Shown here: piece after piece, positions 11,510-22,779 of the stretch | Position numbering within the stretch: position 1 is the stretch's first letter | Layout of the letters: every line of letters begins with the position of its first letter | Assembly (NCBI GenBank): GCA_022457155.1 | Contig: JAJGOT010000602.1 | Location: 62,001-126,000, forward strand | DNA from: Cladopsammia gracilis | Taxonomy: Eukaryota > Cnidaria > Anthozoa > Scleractinia > Dendrophylliidae | DNA: 64,000 nucleotides | Direction: 5' to 3' | Notes under the pieces: generated by a model | Database searches by the model: none | What the model was told of the DNA's origin: nothing | What the model saw: only the letters and a program-made list of their open reading frames with translations | Made by a program: the position numbers and the translations under genes

Positions 11510-11700
11510 TTTTTAAACGATATATTTACCGTTGAGATGTTCCTTTGACGCGTGTTGCGTGGTCGACACTATTGATAGCAGAATCGTGAACTGTTTTTGA
11601 CTGTTTTCTTTACAGTAGAGAAACGGAAATTAAAAGAAGTTTGAATTACAGTGCCTTTGTAAATTTGCATAACAAAAAAGGGCCTCCCGAAGGGCAAAAT
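11510..11700 (-). promoter_or_regulatory. Upstream region of the GPCR gene, duplicated in the cluster
   Basis: The sequence just upstream of the start (GACGCGTGTTGCGTG, then TGTAAATTTGCATAAC) is repeated upstream of the pseudogene at 13757 and in part at about 12640 and 14150. The shared upstream block shows that receptor plus promoter were duplicated together. The octamer-like ATTTGCAT is seen; binding is not shown. Confidence 0.4.
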
Positions 11701-11810
11701 TAAGGATTGGTTCATTATTTGCGTTCGTCTATCGAGTGATGGATGCATGCGGAAAGTTTGGAGAGCACGAACGAATTCATTGTTGGCCTTAGGTCTTTTA
11801 TAAGAAGCAT

Positions 11811-12155
11811 CTCATAAATTAGGAAGTACAGTCAATTTTGCGGTAGCACTTCCGTAAGATCTTAAATCACAAATGTATGTCGCTTGGGTCCCTGCCATGT
11901 TGCTCTCTGACGTGATTCCCGATCGTAGACCCTTTGTGTTCCTCAACACGGTACAGGCATTTTAAGTGTAATCTGTGCGATGCAGATTATGTCGGCTATA
12001 CATGCCGCCATCTGCATCAATCTGTTGAGGAACACAAGGGGCCTGCGATCGGGAATCTCGTCAGAGAGCAGCATGGGAGGGACCAAAGCGACATACATCT
12101 GCGATTTAAGATCTTACGGAAGTGCCACAACAAAATTGACTGCCTAATTTATGAG
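11811..12155. mobile_element. Inverted duplication of a Penelope-like GIY-YIG end
   Basis: The right half (11934-12164, plus) translates to CNLCDADYVGYTCRHLHQSV, EEHKG and FKILRKCHNKIDCLIYEI, the conserved C-terminal GIY-YIG endonuclease domain of Penelope-like retroelements. The left half is an inverted copy of the same sequence: CTCATAAATT at 11811 mirrors AATTTATGAG at 12146-12155, and CTTCCGTAAGATCTTAAATC mirrors its inverse. The spacer is about 75 bp. It is a dead foldback made from one domain. Confidence 0.8.
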
Positions 12156-12206
12156 ATTTATTAGAATAAGAAGCAGTTTAAAACTAAAGGAAGAAAAAAA
12201 AAACAA

Positions 12207-12281
12207 TGGAACGAAGCGGACTCGAACCGCTATCACTCGCTTTTTGCAAGGCAAGTACTCCACCCGTTGAGCTAAAGCCCC
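12207..12281 (-). tRNA. tRNA-like gene, possibly tRNA-Ala(UGC)
   Basis: Read on the minus strand from 12281, the sequence has a good A box (TAGCTCAACGGG), a 4-bp D stem (GCTC/GAGT), an anticodon stem CTTGC/GCGAG, a perfect T arm (GCGG TTCGAGT CCGC) and a B box (GGTTCGAGTCC). A T11 Pol III terminator follows the 3' end. The anticodon loop CTTGCAAAAA is about three bases too long, and two of seven acceptor pairs are mismatched. It may therefore be a pseudogene or a tRNA-derived SINE head. Pol III transcription looks plausible. Confidence 0.5.
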
Positions 12282-12289
12282 ATTCGCTA

Positions 12290-13305
12290 AACAATTAAGT
12301 GCATAAAATAGCTTCTTGATAAAATTATCTCTTTTTCCTCAAGTTCTTTCCATTTCTTTCAGTATTAGTATAAAGCGGGCATGCTTAGACCTGTCTATCG
12401 TTCCTAAAAGATCGTTATCGCACAGGAATAACTTGCAAGCTAGTATTCACCCTCGTAAAGCTTATCGACTTTTTTTTTTTTACAATTTCGCGAATTCTAA
12501 ATTCCGGGAAAAAAATTCAATTGGCGTTCTAGCACAACCATTGTTTTATCATTACTTTATATATGAATTATGAAACTAAAAAAAAAAAAACCAGTGGGTT
12601 GCAAATTAAAAGAACATAGGATGTCAAGAGGTTTGAAATTACACTGCCGTTATAAATTTGTATATCAAAAGAGGGACTTGAGCAGCAGAGTAAATGTTTT
12701 GAAGAAAAATATTTCCGGGAGCAAAAAAAAAAAAAAAAAAAGCCACCAGAGGTTTAAAAAACGCTTTGTCATTATCACATAGGCATAAATTACAAGCTGG
12801 TATTCAGACTCGTAAGTTTTATCGCGGACCGATTTGCACGAATTCTAAATCCTGGCACTTTAAAACTGGATTGTCACTATTTTAAAGTATTTTATGCATG
12901 AGTTTATTTAAAACCTATAAAAAGGGAAAAAAGAGCCTTGCTAAAAGATGCTCCAGCTCGTAGGGTCGCACATTAGTCAAGTTGATGAGTTCCTTCGTAC
13001 AAAGCAGGGATGCAGCCTTCATATACAACACGCACTTTTTTCCAGGTTATTTGTCGCTTTCATTTTGCCAAACAGTAATCTCTAGGGTCCATTGTTGGTT
13101 GTTTGTTCTATTGTTTTCTCAGCAAATCAGAGAAGACCTTGTAAGAGCTGCGTACTGCCTCGATAGTGGGCTGTTTTGATGTCCATCTATTATATTAATT
13201 ATGAAATACAAATTCTGATATTAAAACTTCATTAAATCTTCAATATTTGTTATTTCTCTAAATTTTACAAATCCTTTGAGAAAAACTATTTCCTCCCAAA
13301 CATGG
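12290..13305. other. Non-coding stretch with duplicated GPCR upstream sequence
   Basis: At 12620-12720 there is a diverged copy of the GPCR upstream block (CTTGAGCAGCAGAGTAAATG), flanked by A-rich runs at 12571-12592 and 12724-12740. No gene is supported. Confidence 0.45.
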
Positions 13306-13757
13306 GATAGCGATGTTAACCCGTTTATTTGTTTCCTTCACTCGATACTAGAGTGGATTAACCAAAGGAAAAAATCTGTCGATGGTTATGATGAGCAACG
13401 CTAACGTTCACTAGGAAAAAACTTAATGTAAAAAATTTAAATGACGAAGCTTTCTTACAAAATATGGCCCAAGCCCAACACTTGAATGTATCCCACTAAA
13501 CCAACCAGAAGATCGCTAATGGCCATAGAAAAGAGAATAAAGTTTGAAGGCGACGACCGAAGTTTCTTCAGAGGGTCCTTTTAATTCCAAACTGATAAAA
13601 CGACCAATGAATTTCCAAACGCGATGATCGAAGCCATGATTATTGCGAGTAAATAAATAGTTCCAGATACAGCCTTCATATTTCTCGGAATAGCCTTTTG
13701 AAAAGCTTCTTCGCTTCTCAGATTTCAAAAATCAAAGTGACCTGTAGCAGCGGCCAT
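13306..13757 (-). pseudogene. GPCR pseudogene fragment
   Basis: From an ATG at 13757 the frames encode MAAATGHFDF, an internal stop, then the N-terminus and TM1 (AFGNSLVVLSVWN), an inserted stop, and SSPSNFILFSMAISDLLVGL of TM2. A degraded TM3 region follows, with the DRF block recognisable as STDFF and SIE. Several stops and frameshifts are present. It is a tandem duplicate of the receptor at 10511-11509, which has the same upstream block, and is clearly dead. Confidence 0.85.
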
Positions 13758-14330
13758 TTTTAAACACTATATTTTACGTTGAGATGTTCTCTTGACGCGT
13801 GTTGCGTGATCGAAGCTATTGATCTTGAATCTTTTACTGCTTTCTTTACAATAGATAAACGGAAATTAATAGATGGTGCGATGTCAAAAGCTTGATTACA
13901 GTGCCTTTGTAAATTTGCATAACAAACAAGAGCCTCGAGCAGCAGAGTAAATCTTTGAATAAAGATATACCCTAAGGTAAAAAAAAGGCCATTTTCGCAC
14001 AGGAATAACTTGAAAGGCAAACTGGCATTTATCCTTGTAAAGTTTATCGACCAACTTTGCATATTTTCCACGAATTCGAAATCCCGGGAAAAATCTCAAT
14101 TGAAGTTCTGGCACAGAAAATTATTATGACGTAGGATGTCAATTAGGTTTGATTACAATGCCGTTATAAATTTGTATTAATATCAAAAGAGGACCTCGAG
14201 CAGCAGAGTAAATGTTTTGAAGAAAGATATCTCTGGAAGCAAAAAAAAAAAAATAATAATAATAAATAAAATAAACACAACACACCGAAGGTTTAGAAAA
14301 CGCTTTGTCATTATCACATGTGACGCATGG
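13758..14330. repeat. Two tandem copies of the GPCR upstream block
   Basis: The motif CAGCAGAGTAAAT with preceding TAAATTTG(C/T)AT occurs at about 13910-13950 and again at 14165-14210, each followed by a short A-rich or purine-rich run. With the copies at 11650 and 12640 this makes four related blocks in 3 kb, on the same strand. They mark successive tandem duplications of the receptor locus. Confidence 0.6.
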
Positions 14331-15528
14331 CTTTAAAAGTAATAGACCAAGCAAGATAACTTTCATAAATTGTACCATAACAGCCAAAAAATAGCATCAG
14401 ATAATTGCCCTACTTTCTGATATGGCGAAAGAGCTTAGCTATGCCTTTAAACATTCACCTCATGAAGAAATGTTTGACGACTGAAAATTGGTAAATTTAG
14501 CTCCACATTACCAATCCCTTCTTCATGGTTTCTGTTATCGCCTAACAGTTAGAGGACTTAGAGACATAAAATGTGGTGGCGGTGGGTGGTAGGGAAGTGC
14601 TCAAACGTTTGACGCTTCAACGTTCCCTGCTTTAAATTCCAATTTTTGGAATTACCCTATTTTAATGAACTTGCATTTTCTAAATATTCTATTCACCATG
14701 CATTGCTGATATCCAATCCTTACCGATTTTCTGCTCAATTTTAAAAATTAATCTTTATGGAAGATTAAGACCACACTTTGAAAAGGCATTATAATATAAA
14801 GGCAGTATAATATTATGAGTATTATAATATATATAAGCAGTATAATATTATGAGTATTATAATATATATATATAAGTATTATTATGAGTATTATAATATA
14901 GTATAATATTATGAGTACGTAATGAACTCTTTTGTAAAGAACATATTAAGAATAAGCAGATTTATTAAAGTTCATCGTCTCCTGTGATATCGCTTTCTCC
15001 CTTTGTGTGCCGGTGAATGGTTTGAAAGTCGGCATATCTTTCTGCAAAGTTTAAGAGGGAAATTGTGAATCAGTCAAAGTGGCAGGTTCCTTCTTCTTGT
15101 TTGAGGGTTTAGCCAGCTGGACACTGACCTGCTGACCACGAGAAACTAAATTAAAAAGCGTGCTGATGATATGCAAATTTACAAAGACTGTCAGTTAAAC
15201 TAGGACTAATGGATGTCAAATAAGGCTCCTGTTTAATTATCTATATTAACCATACCGCAAAAAGGTTTGAAATTATGAGATCATCAGCTTTAATCACGTA
15301 ACACAAGTCAAGCAGGAGAAGCAACCGACTCCAAATAAAGCGCATTAGCGATAACCTATCCGGGTCTTCATTGTTGATACAGCTTTCTAAATCTGACAAA
15401 GATAAAGATTGCGTTCAGCAGTTTAGGCCAAACTAAAGTCAACAAATCAAAAAACCAAACCGGTCAAAAGCAACTTTGCCGCTGAACTTTATTTCCTTGC
15501 ATAATTACAAGTGATGCTTATCGTTATA
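14331..15528. other. Non-coding stretch with AT-rich tandem repeat
   Basis: At 14785-14925 a unit like AATATTATGAGTATTATAAT repeats four to five times with TATATA runs. The remainder shows no convincing open frame or inverted repeat. Confidence 0.45.
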
Positions 15529-15788
15529 CCGTATTTTCTCGATTAAACGCCGGGCCCCGAATAAACGCCGGGCCCCGAATAAACGCCGGGTGTAATGGAG
15601 GAAGTTGTAAGTAAGCCCCTCAAACGTTTATTTGTGGTATAATAAACTTAAGATTTAAGGGCAACGTACACGGCTGCCAAGAAAAACGAATAATAACCCT
15701 TTCTTAAAAAATGGCGGGCGAGAAACAACTCCGGGTCCACTAGGTCAAGTTTGAAATAAACGCCGGGACGTTTAATTGAGAAAATACG
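15529..15788. repeat. MITE with CCGTATTTTCTC ends
   Basis: CCGTATTTTCTCGATTAAAC at the left is mirrored at the right as GTTTAATTGAGAAAATACGG. Next to the left end the 18-bp unit GGGCCCCGAATAAACGCC repeats about twice. Non-coding, about 260 bp. Confidence 0.75.
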
Positions 15789-15964
15789 GCATATATATTT
15801 ATTAATTTTGTGAACTTTGAAGGCAAATGGTGGTTTACATAACTGTTGGAGAAATAGAGATATCCACTCTTTGAAAATGAATTTACCATAACTTGCTTGT
15901 CAGCCATAAAGTGACATTTTTGTACTTAGTTGTAGATGGGCGTCTTCAACCACATCGATTCTTC

Positions 15965-16192
15965 TTTTAATAATATACATGAAAAAAAATACTCGATTCT
16001 GATTGGCTAAGAGCAGTGCAGTTCAAGTGTAACACCAGTGCAAAAAGTGTAACACCAGTGTAAATTACAAATAAAAAAATGATGCAAATGATGCAAAAAT
16101 GATGCAAAAAAAAAAGAGAAAAAAAATTGCAAAAAAAATTGCAAATAAAAAAAAAAATAGATGCAATTTTTTTCATGTATAATTATTAATAA
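15965..16192. repeat. AT-rich MITE with ATACATGAAAAAAA ends
   Basis: TTAATAATATACATGAAAAA at the left is mirrored by TTTTTCATGTATAATTATTA at the right. The interior has short direct repeats (AGTGTAACACCAGTG twice and ATGATGCAAA three times). Confidence 0.65.
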
Positions 16193-16204
16193 GTAATCAT
16201 ACGG

Positions 16205-16320
16205 TTTTCTCGTTCAATTTGGGATTAATTTGCACTTGTGAGTTTTTCAAAAAGCTGAAATTGCACGAGCCGCTTTTTGAAAAACTCACCTGTGCAATTT
16301 ATCCCAAATTGATTACCTAT
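16205..16320. repeat. Small palindrome (CAATTTGGGATTAATTTGCA)
   Basis: CAATTTGGGATTAATTTGCA is followed 15 bp on by GAGTTTTTCAAAAAGC. Both are mirrored (GCTTTTTGAAAAACTC, then TGCAATTTATCCCAAATTG) to give a hairpin of about 105 bp. Confidence 0.7.
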
Positions 16321-16869
16321 ACTAATAAACAGATAACGTCTGCATTTCTTGCTATCAATACATTGTATTCAAGGCAAAGTTTTTTTCTGTTTTTTTTTTT
16401 GTTGTTGTTGCTGTTGTTTGTTTTCTTTTATTTATGTAGCGAGGGTAATCTGTTGGTGGATAATCAAACCATTATTCTAAAAGGCCGCGCTGGAGGTGAT
16501 ATGTTATGGACCTTGAACAACGATCTAGCGGAGTCCGGAGAAACATGAAAAATGGATTCTCTGAAATAGCATTTTTTTGCCTTCCGATGGTAATTTTCAG
16601 CAAGATTTAATGGGTTTGAACTGGTAGGAAATCGATCTTTAAATGTAAAGATTGTATCGTTTTCTGTTAAGTTCTTTATCGAAGGTCTTCACTGGGAATT
16701 TGAAAGTTTTTGGCGGCTGGTTTGGACGTTGTGGTAGATTTGACAAACCGGGTTCAATTTATGAAGCATTTGGATACCTGATGGTGGCAGTAGTTGCTTC
16801 CTTTACGTCGGCTGACTGAGTCAGTACCTTCAAATCGACCGCCTTTTAATGCTCTTTCTGGGGTTTGGG

Positions 16870-17024
16870 GGGGAGCTCCCATATAAAAGTTCACCGATCG
16901 AGATCGAGAGAACAACAGTAGTCAATGATACGGTTTTCGCATTGCCGACACATAACCACAGTTTCTTTACAGCTTCTTCGCTCGACATATTCCAGAAATC
17001 CAAGTGGCATGAAATGGCAGCCAT
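16870..17024 (-). pseudogene. GPCR N-terminal fragment
   Basis: From the ATG at 17024 the frame reads MAAISCHLDFWNMSSEEAVK and then a segment matching the pre-TM1 region of the intact receptor at 46750 (FWNITSEKALQEAW, then SLTTVVLSIS). Similarity stops at the start of TM1, after which the frame is unrelated proline/arginine-rich sequence. It is an orphan 5' fragment of the same receptor family. Confidence 0.7.
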
Positions 17025-17099
17025 GTTAAAATTAAACATTTTACAAACGCATCCAATGACTGCTACTGGTGTTACGGTTTCCCTTCTTATTCAAATGCG

Positions 17100-17944
17100 T
17101 TTTTCACGTTGGTCAATATGAAATCCCAACATTTCATTGCTTGTACGTTTGACGTACGCCTTAACATTTCCATTTTTTAGTACACTAAGTTGGCATATCA
17201 GTTTGTCAATTTGATTCTAGGATGAGTGGACAATATTATTTTAGTTCCCCTTTATTATTTATCACTTCTTCACCTGGCATTAAATCCCCAAAAGTCTCAC
17301 ACGACAATATTGGTTGTCAGTGAACGTTTTGTTACACCCGTAGTAGAAACATTTTTTAGATCTTGATATACAAGAGTAGCTTTGGATTTTTTATTATTGC
17401 CTTTAATGAAAAATTAACTTTCTAGGTAGCTTCTTGGTGTTGCGGATCTGGTGTGATCACCAAATGACGTAAAACAAAAGATTCAAAAGAAACTGAAGAA
17501 TACCTCCTAACCCACACCACAACACAATGGGGCTGAAAGGAACAGGGATGCTGTAACATACACAAATCACATCAATAAATTGAGGTTCCTTTAAGTTGGA
17601 TCTTAGAATCAAAGATTGATAACAGACATACTTCCTGCATGCGAGCTGATAGTAAAATGATTGCTGCATGTACAAATCATGCAGAATGATCAACAATTGC
17701 TAAAGGATTTACTTCCTGCTTGGGGCTGACAAGAACAGGGATGCTACATGTTCAAGTCACATAAGTCTTCGAATCAACAATTGATAAAGGAATTATTTAC
17801 TGCATTGGAATGAAAGGAACAGGGATGCTGTAAAACACATTAATACAGGAATAATGGGGTTACTTTCTAAAGGAACCGTGGTGCTGCTTCGATGGGGGTG
17901 TGAAACACGAATTTTTTTTTCAACTGAGTTGATAAGCGCTCGAA
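17100..17944. repeat. Direct repeats around GGAACAGGGATGCTGTAA
   Basis: The phrase AGGAACAGGGATGCT with a preceding GGCTGA-like block and a following A-rich run occurs at about 17537, 17734 and 17815. Spacing is irregular (about 195 and 80 bp). No gene is seen between 17100 and the retrotransposon. Confidence 0.5.
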
Positions 17945-17949
17945 GCGTC

Positions 17950-18077
17950 TGTTATGATAAGTTGGTTATCCTGTGGAGTTGTTGTTATCACGTGATCCGT
18001 TTGATCACATGTCTTGTAAAAGTACTGGGAGAATAAACTCTTGGTGAATACACACGTCTGTATCTTTACTCATAACA
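17950..18077 (+). repeat. 5' LTR
   Basis: 128 bp, starting TGTTATG and ending CATAACA, base-for-base identical to the 3' LTR. It includes an AATAAA signal (18032 region). Very short for a Gypsy LTR. Confidence 0.95.
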
Positions 18078-18122
18078 TGGTACCAGGATCTCTTAAAAAA
18101 TCAGCTTAGTGACTCACACGGC

Positions 18123-20138
18123 ATGGAACGTATTAAACCTCCCTCGGAATTAGATATCGATAGTCTCAACCTCGCAGAGGTGTGGAAAGAATGGAAGGAA
18201 GCGTGGGAATTGTATCGGATATCGAGTGGCCTTCACGGAAAGGACGACGCCATACAGATAGCAACTATCCAAAGTATTCTCGGTACCAAAGCAAGACGAG
18301 TGCTGAAAACCCTACCAGATATTTCCGAAGATATCACAGCAAGAACTGTTGAAGGCATTTTGACAGCGCTAGAAACGTATTGCGTACCTCGGAAAAATAC
18401 CACCTACGAGCGATATGTCTTCAGAATGACCAGCCAAGAAGATCGTACGTTCGACATATTTGTCACGGATCTTAGAAGAAGGGCTGAATACTGCGATTTT
18501 GGAGCAATTAAAGATTCTCTGATAAGAGATCAGATTGTGGTGGGCACAAACGATCCCAAGCTACGAGAGCGACTGCTGCGAGAGACGGATTTAACACTCG
18601 AGAAAGCAATTAAACTTTGCAGAATCACGGAACGATCTAGGGAGCAAACAAAAATCTTCAGCTCACTAGCTGTTCCAGCGAGTAACATTGACATTGTAAA
18701 GAAGACACAGGCGCCGGTAGAAACGGAAAAATCAAAGTTTGAAAACCCGCAGAGGATAATCAAATGCAAATTCTGCGCATCGTCTCACGACAGAGGAAAA
18801 TGTCCGGCCTATGGTGCAACGTGTCATAAATGCAATGGGCGAAATCACTATGCTCGCTGCTGCCTCAAACCGAAAAGTGGCATGGAAGAAAGAAGAGTTC
18901 GTCACGTGGAAATAGAAGTGAATGAGGAAGATGAACCATTGGAGGGACTGTACATCGAAGAAATTCAAGGTAGCACTAGAAGGAACATTCAGTCAGATTT
19001 GTTAGTCAATAACATTCCCGTAACTTTCAAACTCGATACAGGTGCCGAGTGCAACATAATGTCTATGCGTTTAGCAAATGAGTTGAATGCTCAAATAGAA
19101 CCAACAAGTATGTTACTAAAATCATTTGGGGGGCACCAGTTAGATACTGTGGGCAAATGTTTTCTTGACACGAAGGTAAACGGGATTAAGAGTTCAACAC
19201 CTCTCGAGTATTATGTCATCCGGGGTAATGTGAGACCTCTCCTGGGTTTAGAATCATGCTTAGAGCTAGAGCTTATCGCCTTAAATGACAAAGTGGAGCA
19301 AGTAGGTCTCAGTGTTGATGAAGTTCATCCAGCACCTAACCTTTTGGATGAATTTCAGGATGTTTTTGTAGGTTTAGGATGTGTTGAGGGCGAATATAAT
19401 ATAAAGTTGAAGGCTAATAGTCACCCTACCATTCAACCACAAAGGAATATTCCCCTAAGATTAATGGATAAGCTCCAAGGAACTCTTAATGATCTTGAAA
19501 AAAAGGATATTATTGCCAAGGTAGAAGAACCGGTTAACTGGGTCAACAATTTAGTGATTGTTGAAAATACAAACAATACTCTGAGATTGTGCCTAGACCC
19601 GCCAGATCTCAATGAAGCTATTGAAAGGGAGGATTTCAAACCTCCAAGCTTTGAAACAATTTCAAACACGCTAAACGGTTGTAAGGTATTCTCAGTCGTT
19701 GACATGTCAAATTGTTACTGGCACCAAAAGCTCACAGAAGAATCATCATTTCTATGCACGTTTAATTCGCCTTTTGGTCGATTTCGATTTAAGAGAATGC
19801 CATTTCGTGTTAGCCAAGTCAAGTACATGGGTGAAGTGGTTAGTGAATTGGGATTTTCACCTGACCCAGAGAAAATTTCTGCTATTCACAAAATGCCCAC
19901 CCCGGCAAGCAAACAAGACCTCCAAAGGTTATTGGGCATGATCAATTATCTTAGCAAGTATATCCCAAACATGTCTGAATTAACTGCCCCATTACGATCC
20001 TTGCTTAAGTGTGATGTACCTTGGGCTTGGTTTCCAGAGCACGATACTGCACTTACAAAACTCAAATCAGTTCTGAGTAGTGCACCAGTTCTACGATTCT
20101 ACTCAAGTGAATTAAGGCCTGGGTCCCTGTCGATTTAA
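18123..20138 (+). CDS. Gypsy gag-pol, first part (gag, zinc knuckles, protease, partial RT)
   Basis: The ATG at 18123 lies 45 bp after the 5' LTR. The 671-residue frame has a gag capsid-like region (about 1-200), two zinc knuckles (CKFCASSHDRGKC and CHKCNGRNHYARCC, about 218-250), an aspartic protease active site (KLDTGAECNIM, about 303) and the RT fingers/palm start (LRLCLDPPDLN, VFSVVDMSNCYW with the first catalytic Asp, then FKRMPF at about 556-561). The next residues are RVSQVKYMGEVVS, which in the family lies beyond the YxDD box. About 60-70 residues including the catalytic YxDD are therefore missing without a frame change. The frame ends inside an inserted repeat. Confidence 0.9.
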   Translation: MERIKPPSELDIDSLNLAEVWKEWKEAWELYRISSGLHGKDDAIQIATIQSILGTKARRVLKTLPDISEDITARTVEGILTALETYCVPRKNTTYERYVFRMTSQEDRTFDIFVTDLRRRAEYCDFGAIKDSLIRDQIVVGTNDPKLRERLLRETDLTLEKAIKLCRITERSREQTKIFSSLAVPASNIDIVKKTQAPVETEKSKFENPQRIIKCKFCASSHDRGKCPAYGATCHKCNGRNHYARCCLKPKSGMEERRVRHVEIEVNEEDEPLEGLYIEEIQGSTRRNIQSDLLVNNIPVTFKLDTGAECNIMSMRLANELNAQIEPTSMLLKSFGGHQLDTVGKCFLDTKVNGIKSSTPLEYYVIRGNVRPLLGLESCLELELIALNDKVEQVGLSVDEVHPAPNLLDEFQDVFVGLGCVEGEYNIKLKANSHPTIQPQRNIPLRLMDKLQGTLNDLEKKDIIAKVEEPVNWVNNLVIVENTNNTLRLCLDPPDLNEAIEREDFKPPSFETISNTLNGCKVFSVVDMSNCYWHQKLTEESSFLCTFNSPFGRFRFKRMPFRVSQVKYMGEVVSELGFSPDPEKISAIHKMPTPASKQDLQRLLGMINYLSKYIPNMSELTAPLRSLLKCDVPWAWFPEHDTALTKLKSVLSSAPVLRFYSSELRPGSLSI

Positions 20139-20776
20139 AAGAGGGTGGTCTAACGTAAACGGATTCAGAGGTATCTCATAGATAACAATTTAGGCCAAAC
20201 CGCAAACATAAACTGTTCAAAATGTATATATAATATTGTGGATGTTTTCATCACGTGACCAGTCACGCCCAATTTTGAAAGAAATCCGTTGACTCAAAAT
20301 TTCCACCAGTAAGCAATAGTTTTCTTAGCAAATTTTACATCCTAACTATGGCTAGCAGTATTGTTCTTGGAGCATCGGGTGGAATAAGAGAAAACCATTT
20401 AACGGTTTTGTTTTGAACCGATTTCTAGTTGGAGTAGGACTGGCACTAGTAAAAAACAGGAAATAACACTTGACCAGTGCAACGATCCGAATCATTCCAG
20501 CCGGGTTTCCTAATCCCTGCCCATGCTGAATGTTTTTATAAAGAAAAACTAAATCTGGGAATGCAGCTAGTGGTGGGAATCTTTATTTGTGTTTTTTCGA
20601 GATAAAGGGCGTGGTCAGCCACGTGACCAGGCACTTTAAAATGCTTTGTTCTAGTTTCTATACTTTATATTATTTAACCATCATTTGTTCCTTCATTACG
20701 TCTCAAAGGGCGAGTTTTAGAAAATAAACTAAAAGATCAAAACCAATTTTGACCCAGGCCTTAATTCACTTGAGTA
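20100..20776. mobile_element. Insertion with perfect 26-bp inverted ends inside the retrotransposon
   Basis: The 26-bp segments at 20100-20125 and 20751-20776 are exact inverse complements (ending in AAGGCCTGGGTC inwards). They lie at the RT/RNase H junction, and the pol frame resumes directly after the right copy. A TTAA sits inside each end, compatible with a piggyBac-type target. The palindrome extends past it on both sides, so the exact boundary is uncertain. The 625 bp between has no coding frame. Confidence 0.7.
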
Positions 20777-22517
20777 TGACACAAGCTTACCAACCACGCT
20801 TCAAGTTGATGCCAGTAAAAGTGGCTTAGGGGCATGTTTGATGCAACAAGGACAACCATTCGCATATGCCTCACGTGCTATGACAAATTCAGAAATCAAT
20901 TACGCCCAAATTGAAAAAGAATTATTAGCGATTGTTTTTGGGTGTGAGAGATTTAATATGTACACATATGGGGCAGAAATTGAAGTGCTTTCGGATCATA
21001 AGCCCCTAGAAAGTATTTTCAAAAAACCTCTTTTCAAAGTACCTCCTCGCTTGCAAAGAATGAGACTCCGTTTGCAAAAATATCATGTCAAAGTCAGATA
21101 TGTTCCAGGGAAGTTTCTTTACATTGCTGATACCCTCTCCAGAGCATTCGATCAGTCTAGTGTTCCTAATGACAATGATATGCATCAAGACATGGAGCAT
21201 TTCATTCATAGTGTAATTACCAATCTCCCTATTTCTGACATTAAGTTAATGGAATTACGAGAACTTAATTGCAATGATCCTACTATGCAAATGTTACACA
21301 GATATGCCATGGAGGGTTGGCCTGAACATAAACGTGGTGTAGCTCCTCCTTTAAAATCATTCTGGAATGTGCGCAATGACATTCATGTTGTAGATGGAAT
21401 CTTACTCAGGGATAACAGGCTAATCATTCCATCCGCATGGAGAAAAGACATACTCCAGAAATTGCATATTAGCCACTGTGGCATTGAAAAAAGCAAAGCT
21501 AATGCCCGTATGACAGTATTTTGGCCTGGCATGACTAAGGATATTGAAGATATGGTATCCAGTTGTGAAAAATGCATGAAGTATCAGAGTAAGCAACCCA
21601 AAGAACCCATGCAAACTCGAGATATTCCATGGCAACACAAAAATCAAAACTACCTTGTGGTCATCGATTATTATTCAAAGTATATTGAGGCCATCAGGCT
21701 AAATAACAAAACAAGTAATGATGTCATCCGGTGTTTGAATGAAATCTTCTCAAGACATGGATATCCACAAACTCTCATTGCGGATAACATGCCTTACAAC
21801 TCCAGAGAAATGAGGCAATATGCTACAAAATGTGGTATAAACATCATAACAACCAGCCCCACATATAGTCAGTCAAATGGTCTTGCAGAAAAGGCAGTCC
21901 ACATTGTTAAAAACTTGTTAAGAAAGGAGTGCAATTTGAATGAAGGTCTTATGGAATATCGTAACACTCCGATAAGTAATTTCCCTTATTCACCTAACCA
22001 AATGATGTTCAGTCGGCAAATCCGGACAAGGGTTCCTGTTCATCCTGTGGCGTTAGTGCCACACATTTGTCATGATGTTCCAGTATTACTAGAAAAACGT
22101 CAAGCTAAATACAAAGAATTCTATGATCGACAAGGGGCCAAACAGTTGCCACATCTCAGGGAAGGGGATAGTGTAAGGTTCAGGAAACCAGGTGACAAAC
22201 ATCTATCGCCTGCTGTAGTCATGGGTAAACATGAGACTCCCAGATCTTATATGATTACTGATGAAGCTGGTAGAGGGTACCGTAGAAATAGACGGCATAT
22301 TCGTCTTACCCAGGAACCACCTAATACTATAAGTGATGATCTTAGTGATGAGTCAGAACCTGTAACTATGCAATCCAATGTAATCTTACCCAGTGTTACT
22401 ACAGAATCTAATGCTAACTCAGAACCAAACCTACCTGATAACGATGTGTTACCAGGTTTGCGTCGCTCTACACGGGTTAGATCTGTTCCGAGTTGGCATA
22501 AGGATTACGTTATGTAA
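20777..22517 (+). CDS. Gypsy pol, second part (RNase H and integrase)
   Basis: The frame continues pol after the insertion. It shows RNase H (QVDASKSGLGACLMQQ, ending YIADTLSRA), then the integrase zinc domain H-x3-H...C-x2-C (HISHCG to CEKCMKY) and the core with ADNMPYNSREM (second Asp) and SNGLAEKAVHIVKNLL (Glu). The segment that normally carries the first catalytic Asp, just before NYLVVIDYYSKY, is shortened by about eight residues (DIPWQHKNQNY), so the DDE triad is incomplete. The C-terminus ends LRRSTRVRSVPSWHKDYVM, a usual Gypsy tail. No ATG is needed because it was originally one polyprotein with the upstream part. Confidence 0.9.
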
Positions 22518-22651
22518 GAGAATGTTATCTAGGTTTATCTACAGTTGAGGTATTTACCTCTTGTTTCTATTTTCAATATTTGTATTTAATTTTATTTGTA
22601 CAAGAACCAACTTAGCTGTGTTTAGACATCCAGCTAGCTTGAGAAAGGGGA

Positions 22652-22779
22652 TGTTATGATAAGTTGGTTATCCTGTGGAGTTGTTGTTATCACGTGATCC
22701 GTTTGATCACATGTCTTGTAAAAGTACTGGGAGAATAAACTCTTGGTGAATACACACGTCTGTATCTTTACTCATAACA
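22652..22779 (+). repeat. 3' LTR
   Basis: 128 bp, identical to the 5' LTR, preceded by the polypurine tract GAGAAAGGGGA and followed by the GCGTC target duplication. Confidence 0.95.
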
